DNA from: Segetibacter sp038211085
Lineage (GTDB): Bacteria > Bacteroidota > Bacteroidia > Chitinophagales > Chitinophagaceae
DNA: 64,000 nt
Direction of reading: 5' to 3'
NCBI GenBank assembly: GCA_038211085.1
Contig: JBBQVY010000001.1
Span: forward strand, 1 to 64,000
Below the pieces are notes generated by a model, which did not search any database, was not told the origin of the DNA, and saw only the letters and a program-made list of their open reading frames with translations. Shown here in pieces: positions 9,169 to 17,007 of the stretch. Position 1 is the stretch's first letter; each line of letters begins with the position of its first letter. The position numbers and the translations under genes are program-made.

Positions 9169-10653
9169 TTAACACAACTGGTATTCGGGTGTACTCATCA
9201 ATAGCAGCGACAGGGATTGTATATAGTTTTCTCTTGTTGATTGATCAATAGATTTATCAACTATTGCATCCAAGGCAACAGGCATTTTTGCCTGCAGTAA
9301 AGCCGTTTCAATTACATGGTATAATTGCGGCCGGGGTGTATTTATAAATTGCTTTTGATACACGGGCCAATCAATTTTAGCTGACACTTTAAAACGTTTA
9401 CCCAGTCCATTCATTTCATTCCTGCCCGCTTGTAATCCTTTACCTAACTGTTCCATCATACCCATTTGCTGGTCGTCATCGGCCTTGGCAGCTATACCAA
9501 ACAAATCGTTACCGGCAATTAATTGAGGCAATCTTAAACGTAGCATAAGGGCCGAACTATCTATCCAGTTTTTACCGCCGGGCCAGCCTGCAACATTAGG
9601 AGGATAAAATAACACCTGTCCCAGGGCACGTTGAAAAAGCAACTGCACTTCTTTATTGTCAAACTCAACAGGTAACATTCTGCGGAAACCAACCAGTAAA
9701 TCCACCGGCGACTTTATTTTACTTCCAATATTTTTTTCATCGTAAAACCAGCTACTGGTAAATACATCTTTTAGTAAACTGCTGATGTTATAATTGCTTT
9801 GGTAAAACCGATCGGCGAGCCATTGAACATTTACTTCATTTGGTTGATCGTTTACAAAATACCGGTACATTTTGCGGGCAATAAAGGTGGCACAATTCTT
9901 CTGCTCCAATAAAATTTTAATGATGTCATCGCCATCAAAATTTCCTTTTTTACCAAGAAATGTTTTAGTACCAGTATCGTGTTGAAAAGGTCGGTTCACA
10001 AACCCGCCCTGCAGGTTAAAACCCCACCCGGTAAAAGCACGGGCAGCTTCTTTAACATCCGTCTCCGTGTAATTGCCTCTGCCCAGGGTAAACAATTCCA
10101 TTACCTCCCGTGCAAAATTTTCGTTGGGATGCGATTTTTTGTTTTGCTGGTTATTTAAAAAAGCAAGCATAGCTGGGCTCTTACTTACTGCTGTAAGTAA
10201 CTCACCAAAACTGCCCAAAGCATTCGATCTAATTTGTTGTAACAGTAATTGCTGGTTATAGATATTTATGTTTCTGCATGCAAAATGTCCATGCCAAAAC
10301 AAAGAAACCTTCTCCCTAATCTGCGCAGGCGAATTAACCATTTGATCGAGCCAGGTCAGGTTAAGGCTTTTGATTTGATCACGGCTTTTCTTAGCCAGTT
10401 CCCTCTTTTGAAGCTTATCATCTGTCCCTTCCTTTTTCCTGTTGCGCAGCACCTCGCCTAAGCCCATTGTAAATCCATCTGCAAAATTGTTGGCAATGTC
10501 AATGTACACTGGAGGCCGCTCTGAACTGGCTGCCAGGTCAGCGTAAGTTTTTACAGGATAAAAAGAAGTGAAAGTATTGAGTTGATGTACTGAAGGTCCA
10601 AAACCTGCCCTCCATAACAAGTGTTGATTCTTTATTTGGTTGGTGATGACCAT
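9169..10653 (-). CDS. DUF1800 family protein
   Basis: A 494-residue protein beginning QHLLWRAGFGPSV, the hallmark N-terminus of DUF1800. Other family segments are EKVSLFWHGHFACR, NPNENFAREVMELFTLG-like (SHPNENFAREVMELFTLGRG), EAARAFTGWGF, FLGKKGNFDGDDII, and the C-terminal PPNVAGWPGGKNWIDSS. No signal peptide is apparent, while the partner DUF1501 protein has one. The two genes form a probable operon in this order (DUF1800 first). The pair is widespread but has no assigned biochemical role, so none is claimed here. Confidence 0.9.
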   Translation of the reverse strand: MVITNQIKNQHLLWRAGFGPSVHQLNTFTSFYPVKTYADLAASSERPPVYIDIANNFADGFTMGLGEVLRNRKKEGTDDKLQKRELAKKSRDQIKSLNLTWLDQMVNSPAQIREKVSLFWHGHFACRNINIYNQQLLLQQIRSNALGSFGELLTAVSKSPAMLAFLNNQQNKKSHPNENFAREVMELFTLGRGNYTETDVKEAARAFTGWGFNLQGGFVNRPFQHDTGTKTFLGKKGNFDGDDIIKILLEQKNCATFIARKMYRYFVNDQPNEVNVQWLADRFYQSNYNISSLLKDVFTSSWFYDEKNIGSKIKSPVDLLVGFRRMLPVEFDNKEVQLLFQRALGQVLFYPPNVAGWPGGKNWIDSSALMLRLRLPQLIAGNDLFGIAAKADDDQQMGMMEQLGKGLQAGRNEMNGLGKRFKVSAKIDWPVYQKQFINTPRPQLYHVIETALLQAKMPVALDAIVDKSIDQSTRENYIQSLSLLLMSTPEYQLC

Positions 10654-10943
10654 TTAAAAAGATTTGGTTTGAGACGGCAGAAGAGAGGAAGGGTTTAATG
10701 AGTGGGGAGAAAAAGAAGATGACAGAAGAAAGTTGGTGGTTGGCGGTTGTAGAAAAGAAGTTGTTAGTTGACAGAGGAGCGTTGACAGAACAGAGAAACC
10801 TTAGCGCTACTTTGTGCCTTAGTGCCTTCGTGGTTCAAATAAAAAAGATGTTATTTGACGGATGACAGTTGAAAGATACAATGCTGCGTTTTTCATTTTT
10901 ACTTTTGAATTTTTACTTTTTACTTTTATTCTTACATTAGTAC
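10654..10943. other. Spacer with degenerate and REP-like repeats
   Basis: No gene is seen between the divergent DUF1800 and AlkB-like genes. The left part has GTTGGTGGTTGGCGGTTGT-type low-complexity sequence; 10797-10838 carries a CTTTGTGCCTTAGTGCCTTC tract of the kind often found between Bacteroidota genes. Confidence 0.45.
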
Positions 10944-12023
10944 ATGCGCTTACATGCTTTAAAATATGGTTCACCTCTTATCATCTTTTGCTTTGCCTAC
11001 CTGTCTTTTTCAGGCCGGGGCTGGATCACCTTTTTGCCAATATTATGGTCGTATACTATAATACCCCTTGCAGAATTGTTTATAAAACCAAACGAAAACA
11101 ACCTACAGGATACGGAGCAATTAATTGCTAAAAACGACCGGTTATACGATTACATGTTATACATCATTCCTGTAGGCATGTATGCTGCCCTGGTGTATTT
11201 TTTATTCACGTTGCAACAACCCCATTTAACCTGGGTTGAATATACCGGACGCATTTTAAGCATGGGATTGTTATGCGGTATTTTTGGAATTAATGTTGCG
11301 CATGAGTTGGGACATCGTACCAATAAATTTGAACAGGCCCTTGCAAAAAGCCTGCTGTTAACATCTCTATACCTCCACTTTTTTATAGAGCATAACAAGG
11401 GTCATCATAAAAGAGTGGCTACTCCCAACGATCCCAGTTCGGCCCGGTTGAATGAATGGTTATTTGCCTTTTATTTCAGGACAATTGTGTTTAGTTATAT
11501 AAGCGCATGGCATATTGCCAATGCTGATGTGAAAAAGAAAGGACACCCCGTTTTAAGTTTCTACAATCAAATGGTGTTGTTTACAATAACGCAGTTTGTA
11601 TTTGTTGCTATAATAGTATTACTGTTTGGATGGGTTATTACGGCATGTTACTTAGCAGCAGCACTTATGGGCATTGCCCTGCTTGAAACAGTAAATTATA
11701 TAGAGCATTATGGACTGCAACGCAGGGAAATTGCTCCAAACAAATTTGAAAGAGCATTACCGGAACATAGCTGGAACAGTAATCATGTTGTGGGCAGGTT
11801 AATGCTGTTTGAGTTAAGCCGCCACAGCGATCATCATTATATGGCCAGCCGAAAATACCAGTTGCTGCGTCACCACGATTTTTCGCCACAAATGCCTACT
11901 GGGTATCCCGGCATGATGATACTGGCACACATTCCACCTCTTTTTATTTATGTAATGAACCGGCAGATTAAAAAGACATTTTCAAGAGAAGCATCCCAGT
12001 TACCTGAAAGCCATATTGCCTGA
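10944..12023 (+). CDS. AlkB-like membrane di-iron alkane monooxygenase
   Basis: The 359-residue membrane protein carries the histidine boxes of AlkB hydroxylases: HELGH (residues 120-124), HNKGHH (150-155) followed by KRVATPNDPSSAR, the AlkB-specific NYIEHYGL (251-258), and HSDHH (294-298). Several hydrophobic segments precede and separate them. The family inserts oxygen into terminal C-H bonds of alkanes or similar chains with electrons from rubredoxin or ferredoxin. No rubredoxin or reductase gene is adjacent, so the electron donor must be elsewhere. The box spacing and the NYIEHYGL motif favour alkane monooxygenase over fatty acid desaturase. Substrate is unproven. Confidence 0.88.
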   Translation: MRLHALKYGSPLIIFCFAYLSFSGRGWITFLPILWSYTIIPLAELFIKPNENNLQDTEQLIAKNDRLYDYMLYIIPVGMYAALVYFLFTLQQPHLTWVEYTGRILSMGLLCGIFGINVAHELGHRTNKFEQALAKSLLLTSLYLHFFIEHNKGHHKRVATPNDPSSARLNEWLFAFYFRTIVFSYISAWHIANADVKKKGHPVLSFYNQMVLFTITQFVFVAIIVLLFGWVITACYLAAALMGIALLETVNYIEHYGLQRREIAPNKFERALPEHSWNSNHVVGRLMLFELSRHSDHHYMASRKYQLLRHHDFSPQMPTGYPGMMILAHIPPLFIYVMNRQIKKTFSREASQLPESHIA

Positions 12024-12078
12024 TAGGTAGCTATCGTTTAATCTTTCCTTTTACCAAACAGTTGAAAAAATAATGAAC

Positions 12079-12108
12079 AAAAAAAGCCCGCTACACAAAG
12101 TAACGGGC
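12079..12108 (-). terminator. Rho-independent terminator of the Bax inhibitor-1 gene
   Basis: On the minus strand GCCCGTTAC-TTTGT-GTAGCGGGC is followed by a T7 run. It lies 23 bp beyond the stop of the 12132-12884 gene and between two convergent genes. Confidence 0.8.
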
Positions 12109-12131
12109 CACGTTTTCTATAGGTACCATAA

Positions 12132-12884
12132 TTAATTTCTTCCGGCAATTTTGCTTAAGAGCCTTAACATTTCTATGTATAACCATACAAGGGTTACCAG
12201 CAAACCAAAGGCACAAAACCATTCCATATGTTTGGGGGCACCCATTTCTGCACCTCTTTCAATCATATCAAAATCCATAATCAGGTTAAGAGATGCTACA
12301 ACTATTACCACCAGGCTAAAGCCAATACCTAATAAACTGCCCTCGTGTAAAAAGCCAATGTTAATACCAAACATACCCAGCACCATGGCTATCAGGTAAA
12401 ATATAGCAATACCTGCAGTTGCGGTAAACACTACCGATCTAAAGCGCTCTGTTACTTTTATAACCCTAAAGTTGTAAAGCAAAAACATAGCGAGTGCAGC
12501 ACCAAAGGTTAAAACCACTGCCTGCATTACAATACCGGGATAGCTTGCTCTGAAAGCAAAGTTTATAGTAACTGATAAAGCGCCTACAAACAAACCTTCC
12601 AGCAAACCGTATAAGGGAGCGAGGTAAGGAGATGTGGTTGGTTTAAAGCTCATAATAACTGCTACAACTAATCCGCCTATTGCGCCACCCCATAAATAAC
12701 CGTTAACGTTCTGGCCCTGTTCAAATGCATGCCATGTGTATGCTGCAGATGCCATCATCATTAAAAATATAAAACCAAACTTATTCATAACGCCTCTAAC
12801 AGTCATAACACCTTCGCTGGTTGTTTCGATAGACCTGTTAAAGATTTTCTCAGATAATGTTGGGTTACTCGATTTGAATTCCAT
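12132..12884 (-). CDS. Bax inhibitor-1/YccA family membrane protein
   Basis: A 250-residue protein with seven hydrophobic segments. The N-terminal cytoplasmic stretch (MEFKSSNPTLSEKIFNRSIE) is followed by TVRGVMNKFGFIFLMMMASA and ends with ERGAEMGAPKHMEWFCAFGL then LVTLVWLYIEMLRLLSKIAG, the usual YccA/BI-1 pattern with a conserved acidic pair before the last helix. Bacterial members are proposed pH-sensitive calcium leak channels or protease modulators. It is a single-gene unit with its own terminator. A TAAATTTG box on the minus strand at 12929-12922 is a possible -7 element. Confidence 0.88.
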   Translation of the reverse strand: MEFKSSNPTLSEKIFNRSIETTSEGVMTVRGVMNKFGFIFLMMMASAAYTWHAFEQGQNVNGYLWGGAIGGLVVAVIMSFKPTTSPYLAPLYGLLEGLFVGALSVTINFAFRASYPGIVMQAVVLTFGAALAMFLLYNFRVIKVTERFRSVVFTATAGIAIFYLIAMVLGMFGINIGFLHEGSLLGIGFSLVVIVVASLNLIMDFDMIERGAEMGAPKHMEWFCAFGLLVTLVWLYIEMLRLLSKIAGRN

Positions 12885-13117
12885 AATTTCTATTAGTTTT
12901 TTGTACTACTAAATGTAACTACAAATTTAATTAAGCTTTGGTTTTTTACGTGTTAAAAATGCATGATTACCGACAGGTCTTTTTTAAAATTGATATGGCG
13001 GCATATTGCTTTCTTTCCGGCATGGTAATTTGTCGTGAGGATTACAAAATCTAAAACAACCTAAACGGTCTTGTATTACCTTCGCCTATTGATTTTTTTG
13101 ATAGATAATTATATAAG

Positions 13118-14983
13118 ATGAACCGTACACAGGAAGTATTACAAGACGTAGTTATAAAATTTGCAGGCGATAGTGGTGATGGAATGCAACTGACTGGAAG
13201 CCAGTTTACCAATAACACAGCCATGCTGGGTATAGACCTGGCAACTTTTCCAGACTTTCCTGCTGAAATACGTGCCCCCCAGGGAACCTTACCTGGTGTA
13301 AGTGGTTACCAGTTGCATTTTAGCAGTAACCGCATTTTTACCCCCGGCGACAATTGCGATGTGCTGGTTGCCATGAATGCAGCGGCTTTGAAAGTGAATA
13401 TTAAAAATCTGAAGAAAGGAGGAAAGATCATCGCCAACGTGGATGGCTTTGACAATAAGAACTTACGCCTGGCAAATTATCCCGACGGAGTAAATCCATT
13501 GGAAGATGACAGCCTTGAAAATTACCAGGTAATAAAAATGGACGTTACCAAAATGACCCGTGAAGCCCTGAAAGAATTTGAAATGGGCGTAAAGGAAAAA
13601 GACCGTGCAAAAAACATGTTTGTACTGGGATTTTTATACTGGATGTACAACAGGGACATGGATAACACCATTCAATTTTTGACGGAAAAATTTGGCAAGA
13701 AGGATACGATATTACAAAGCAACATAAAAGCCCTGCAGGCCGGGTACAATTTTGCTGACACCACCGAAGCATTTAGTACTACGTATAAAGTGGAGAAGGC
13801 CCGCATGTATCCCGGCATGTACCGCAGCATTATGGGCAACCAGGCCTTGTCCTATGGATTGATTGCAGCCGGTCAAAAAAGTAAGCTGCAACTGTTTCTG
13901 GGTTCGTACCCAATAACCCCTGCCAGCGATATTTTACATGAACTGAGCAAGCACAAAGCATTTGGTGTAAAAACGTTCCAGGCGGAGGATGAGATTGCTG
14001 CTATTACTTCGGCTATAGGCGCCAGCTATGGCGGACTTTTAGGCCTCACCACCACGTCAGGACCGGGAATGGCATTGAAAACCGAAGCTATGGGTTTAGC
14101 TGTTATGCTGGAGATACCGTTGCTCATCATCAACATACAAAGAGGAGGACCAAGCACGGGCTTACCTACCAAAACAGAACAAAGTGATTTATTGCAGGCT
14201 TTTTATGGCCGTAATGGCGAGTGCCCAATGCCGGTTATTTCAGCCTCCACACCAAGCGATTGTTTTAATGCTGTATATGAAGCAGTGCGGATATCGGTGC
14301 AGCACATGACGCCGGTTATCTTTTTAAGCGATGGCTTTATTGCTAATGGCGCTGAGCCATGGAGGTTTCCCAAGAGTGAAGACTTACCTGAAATAGAGGT
14401 AAATTTTAAAAAAGAATTGGGTCATGGTGAAGATAAATTTCAGCCTTACCTGCGGGATGAAAAACTGGTTAGACCATGGGCCATACCCGGTACGGCTGGC
14501 CTGGAACACCGTATAGGAGGCATTGAAAAGCAAAACATTACCGGTAATGTTAGCTATGACCCGGATAACCACCAGCTAATGGTTAAAATAAGAGAGGAGA
14601 AAGTTGAAAAAATTGCTGACTATATACCCGAACAGCAACTGGATAATGGACCTGAAAAGGGAAAGTTACTGCTACTTGGCTGGGGAAGCACCTACGGGGC
14701 CATCAAGAGTGCTGTCAACGATTTATTAGCCGAAGGTTATGAAGTTGCACATGCACACCTGCGATATATACGACCGTTTCCTAAAAACCTGGGAGATATA
14801 TTGAAAAACTACGACCATGTATTGATACCAGAGATCAACAACGGCCAGCTCATAAAAATTATACGAGATAAATTTTTAGTAGATGCCAAAGGCTATAATA
14901 AAATTATGGGTGTGCCTATTACAAAAGGAGAATTGGTGGATGTGATTAAGAAGATGTTGGTGAAGGAAAATGTGGGGCATTAA
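13118..14983 (+). CDS. korA: 2-oxoacid:ferredoxin oxidoreductase, fused gamma-alpha subunit
   Basis: The 621-residue protein has the gamma domain first (VVIKFAGDSGDGMQLTGSQF, residues about 11-30; RAPQGTLPGVSGYQ) and then the alpha or pyrimidine-binding domain (GNQALSYGLIAAGQ; LGSYPITPASDILHELS; FQAEDEIAAI; TTSGPGMALKTEAMGLAV; IQRGGPSTGLPTKTEQSDL). The C-terminal domain II contains LLGWGSTYGAIKSAV. The enzyme decarboxylates a 2-oxoacid, probably 2-oxoglutarate, to acyl-CoA with ferredoxin as acceptor and needs a thiamine-diphosphate-binding beta subunit. That subunit is usually encoded just downstream, but the following 160 bp have no gene and nadB then lies on the other strand. Substrate is inferred from family size and architecture. 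Confidence 0.9.
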   Translation: MNRTQEVLQDVVIKFAGDSGDGMQLTGSQFTNNTAMLGIDLATFPDFPAEIRAPQGTLPGVSGYQLHFSSNRIFTPGDNCDVLVAMNAAALKVNIKNLKKGGKIIANVDGFDNKNLRLANYPDGVNPLEDDSLENYQVIKMDVTKMTREALKEFEMGVKEKDRAKNMFVLGFLYWMYNRDMDNTIQFLTEKFGKKDTILQSNIKALQAGYNFADTTEAFSTTYKVEKARMYPGMYRSIMGNQALSYGLIAAGQKSKLQLFLGSYPITPASDILHELSKHKAFGVKTFQAEDEIAAITSAIGASYGGLLGLTTTSGPGMALKTEAMGLAVMLEIPLLIINIQRGGPSTGLPTKTEQSDLLQAFYGRNGECPMPVISASTPSDCFNAVYEAVRISVQHMTPVIFLSDGFIANGAEPWRFPKSEDLPEIEVNFKKELGHGEDKFQPYLRDEKLVRPWAIPGTAGLEHRIGGIEKQNITGNVSYDPDNHQLMVKIREEKVEKIADYIPEQQLDNGPEKGKLLLLGWGSTYGAIKSAVNDLLAEGYEVAHAHLRYIRPFPKNLGDILKNYDHVLIPEINNGQLIKIIRDKFLVDAKGYNKIMGVPITKGELVDVIKKMLVKENVGH

Positions 14984-15025
14984 TACTACATCAAAATCCG
15001 AATTATTTAAAAGAATTGCACCCAT

Positions 15026-15114
15026 GCCCTGAAAGGGCCTAATATATCAGCCATTAATGAAGGCAATGCAATAGAGATACAATAGTCCAAACGGCCCTGA
15101 AAGGGGGCAATATT
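15026..15114. repeat. Two copies of GCCCTGAAAGGG(C/G) palindromic repeat
   Basis: GCCCTGAAAGGGCctaatat at 15026 and GCCCTGAAAGGGGgcaatat at 15095 share a palindromic core plus an AATAT tail. They lie between the convergent korA and nadB genes. They may form small hairpins. Confidence 0.55.
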
Positions 15115-15143
15115 ACCTTTCCATGGATGGATAAAATGGAGTT

Positions 15144-16739
15144 CTACAAGATGATATTTTCCACCAGTTTACTTTTTAGCAGATGGTCGGTATTGAAATG
15201 CAAGCCACGACTTTCTTTTCTAAAACCTGCACCTTTTACAATTAAATAACCCACTGTTATCAGGTTGCGTAATTCGCATAACTGCGGAGAAAGGCGGGTA
15301 GACTTATACAAATCTTTTGTTTCTTCAAACAACAAATCAAGGCGCTTATTGGCACGCTCAAGGCGCACATCGGTACGCACAATACCAACATAATCGCTCA
15401 TTACAGATTGCAGTTCTTTAAGGCTTTGCGTTATAAGAATCATTTCTTTTGGGTCGGTTGTCCCGGTATCACTCCAGCCTGGTATTTCGTCCTTAAACGT
15501 TAGGCCATCCACCAATTGTATACTGTCAAGATATGCCCTGTGGCTAAACACCATTGCCTCCAGCAAGCTGTTGCTGGCAAGGCGATTGGCACCATGTAAA
15601 CCTGTACTGGCACACTCGCCGCAGGCATACAAATTTTTAATAGAAGTACGGCCAAACTCATCTGTTTTTATACCACCGCAACTATAATGTGCGGCCGGTG
15701 CAACGGGTATTGGGTTTACCATTACATCAATACCAATACTTAAACACTTTTGGTAAATATTAGGAAAGTGGTGAATGAACTTTTCTTTGTCCATATGGCG
15801 GCAGTCAAGGTACACATGCTCCGTACCGGAAATCTTCATTTCACTATCAATGGCACGGGCTACTATGTCTCTTGGAGCAAGGTCTTTCCTTTCGTCGTAA
15901 CGGGGCATAAAGGCTTCGCCGGCTTTGTTCAATAATATGCCCCCATCGCCCCGCACTGCCTCTGTAATTAAAAATGAAGGAGAGATACCCGGCTCATACA
16001 AGGCGGTTGGATGAAACTGTATGAACTCCATATTTTCAATGCGCCCTTTTGCACGGTAGACCATAGCTACACCATCACCAGTAGCAATTTTAGGATTGGT
16101 TGTAGTACGGTATGCCTGCCCGTTTCCGCCAGTTGCGAAGACGGTAACTTTTGAGAGCACCGTTTCAATTTCATTCGTTTTGAGGTTGAGCATGTACACA
16201 CCGTAGCACTCAATATCCAGCGTAGACTTTGTAACTAAATAGCCCAGGTGATGTTGTGTTATAATGTCCACTATAAAGCAATGATTAATCAGCTCAATGT
16301 TGGGCATACTCTCAATCTTTTCAATGAGTGCCCTTTCCATTTCCTGGCCGGTTATATCCTTATGGTGCAGTATGCGGTTTACGCTATGACCACCTTCTTT
16401 ACCCAGCGAATAATCACCATCATCATCTTTATCAAACTCAGCTCCCCACTCAATAATTTCTTTAATGCGTTGCGGCCCTTCCTTCACCACTATCTCAACA
16501 ATCTTTCTATTGCAAAGCCCATCGCCGGCAATTAAGGTGTCTTCAATATGTTTCTCAAAGCTATCAGTGGCATCATCCCAAACACCTGCAATGCCGCCTT
16601 GCGCATACTTGGTATTTGTTTCGTCAGAATGCGTTTTGGTTATAACCGTTACTTTCATACCCGGCTTTGCAGCAGCTACTTTTAAGGCATAGGTTAAGCC
16701 TGCTATTCCTGAGCCAATTACTAAAAAATCTGTTTGCAT
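15144..16739 (-). CDS. nadB: L-aspartate oxidase
   Basis: The 531-residue flavoprotein begins with a dinucleotide-binding motif (FLVIGSGIAGLTYALKVA). Diagnostic NadB segments are DETNTKYAQGGIAGVWDDA, HHKDITGQEMERALI, EFIQFHPTALYEPG, the RGDGGILLN loop, PRDIVARAI, and LYACGECASTGLHGANRLAS. It oxidises L-aspartate to iminoaspartate, the first step of de novo NAD synthesis, in the cytoplasm. Length fits the family. nadA and nadC are not in the window. The gene stands alone: a repeat tract separates it from ispG upstream on the same strand. The TGLHGANRL segment argues for NadB rather than fumarate reductase. Confidence 0.95.
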   Translation of the reverse strand: MQTDFLVIGSGIAGLTYALKVAAAKPGMKVTVITKTHSDETNTKYAQGGIAGVWDDATDSFEKHIEDTLIAGDGLCNRKIVEIVVKEGPQRIKEIIEWGAEFDKDDDGDYSLGKEGGHSVNRILHHKDITGQEMERALIEKIESMPNIELINHCFIVDIITQHHLGYLVTKSTLDIECYGVYMLNLKTNEIETVLSKVTVFATGGNGQAYRTTTNPKIATGDGVAMVYRAKGRIENMEFIQFHPTALYEPGISPSFLITEAVRGDGGILLNKAGEAFMPRYDERKDLAPRDIVARAIDSEMKISGTEHVYLDCRHMDKEKFIHHFPNIYQKCLSIGIDVMVNPIPVAPAAHYSCGGIKTDEFGRTSIKNLYACGECASTGLHGANRLASNSLLEAMVFSHRAYLDSIQLVDGLTFKDEIPGWSDTGTTDPKEMILITQSLKELQSVMSDYVGIVRTDVRLERANKRLDLLFEETKDLYKSTRLSPQLCELRNLITVGYLIVKGAGFRKESRGLHFNTDHLLKSKLVENIIL

Positions 16740-16744
16740 AGGGT

Positions 16745-17005
16745 GGTGGGGAGTGGTTAGTTGTTAATGGTTAATGGTCAGTGGGTCATTGGTCAATAGG
16801 TCATTGGTCATTTGTTTATGGTGAGTGGTTAGAGAAAATTAAGGATGATGAGTTTTGAGTTGAGAATTATTAGTTTTGAGTTTTGAGTTTTGAGTTTTGA
16901 CATTATCGCTAAGACTTTTGCTTATATTTTGAATGCTCATCCAATTTGTTGCATTTAGGCGCCTGGCGTTTTGGCTATTGACTTTTGACTTTTGACTATT
17001 GACCT
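16745..17005. repeat. Degenerate 7-8-bp repeat tract (TTAATGG/TCATTGG/TTTTGAG)
   Basis: The spacer between ispG and nadB is mostly low-complexity: TTAATGGTTAATGGTCAGTG, GGTCATTGGTCAATAGGTC, then four copies of GAGTTTT around 16870-16905, and TTGACTTTTGACTTTTGACT near 16980. Units are imperfect and roughly 7-8 bp long. No gene is seen. Confidence 0.7.
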
Positions 17006-17007
17006 AC

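Noticed and set aside
14984..15143. Search for the beta subunit of the 2-oxoacid oxidoreductase after korA
   Set aside because: Only 160 bp with small repeats; too short for a beta subunit and no motif in any frame.
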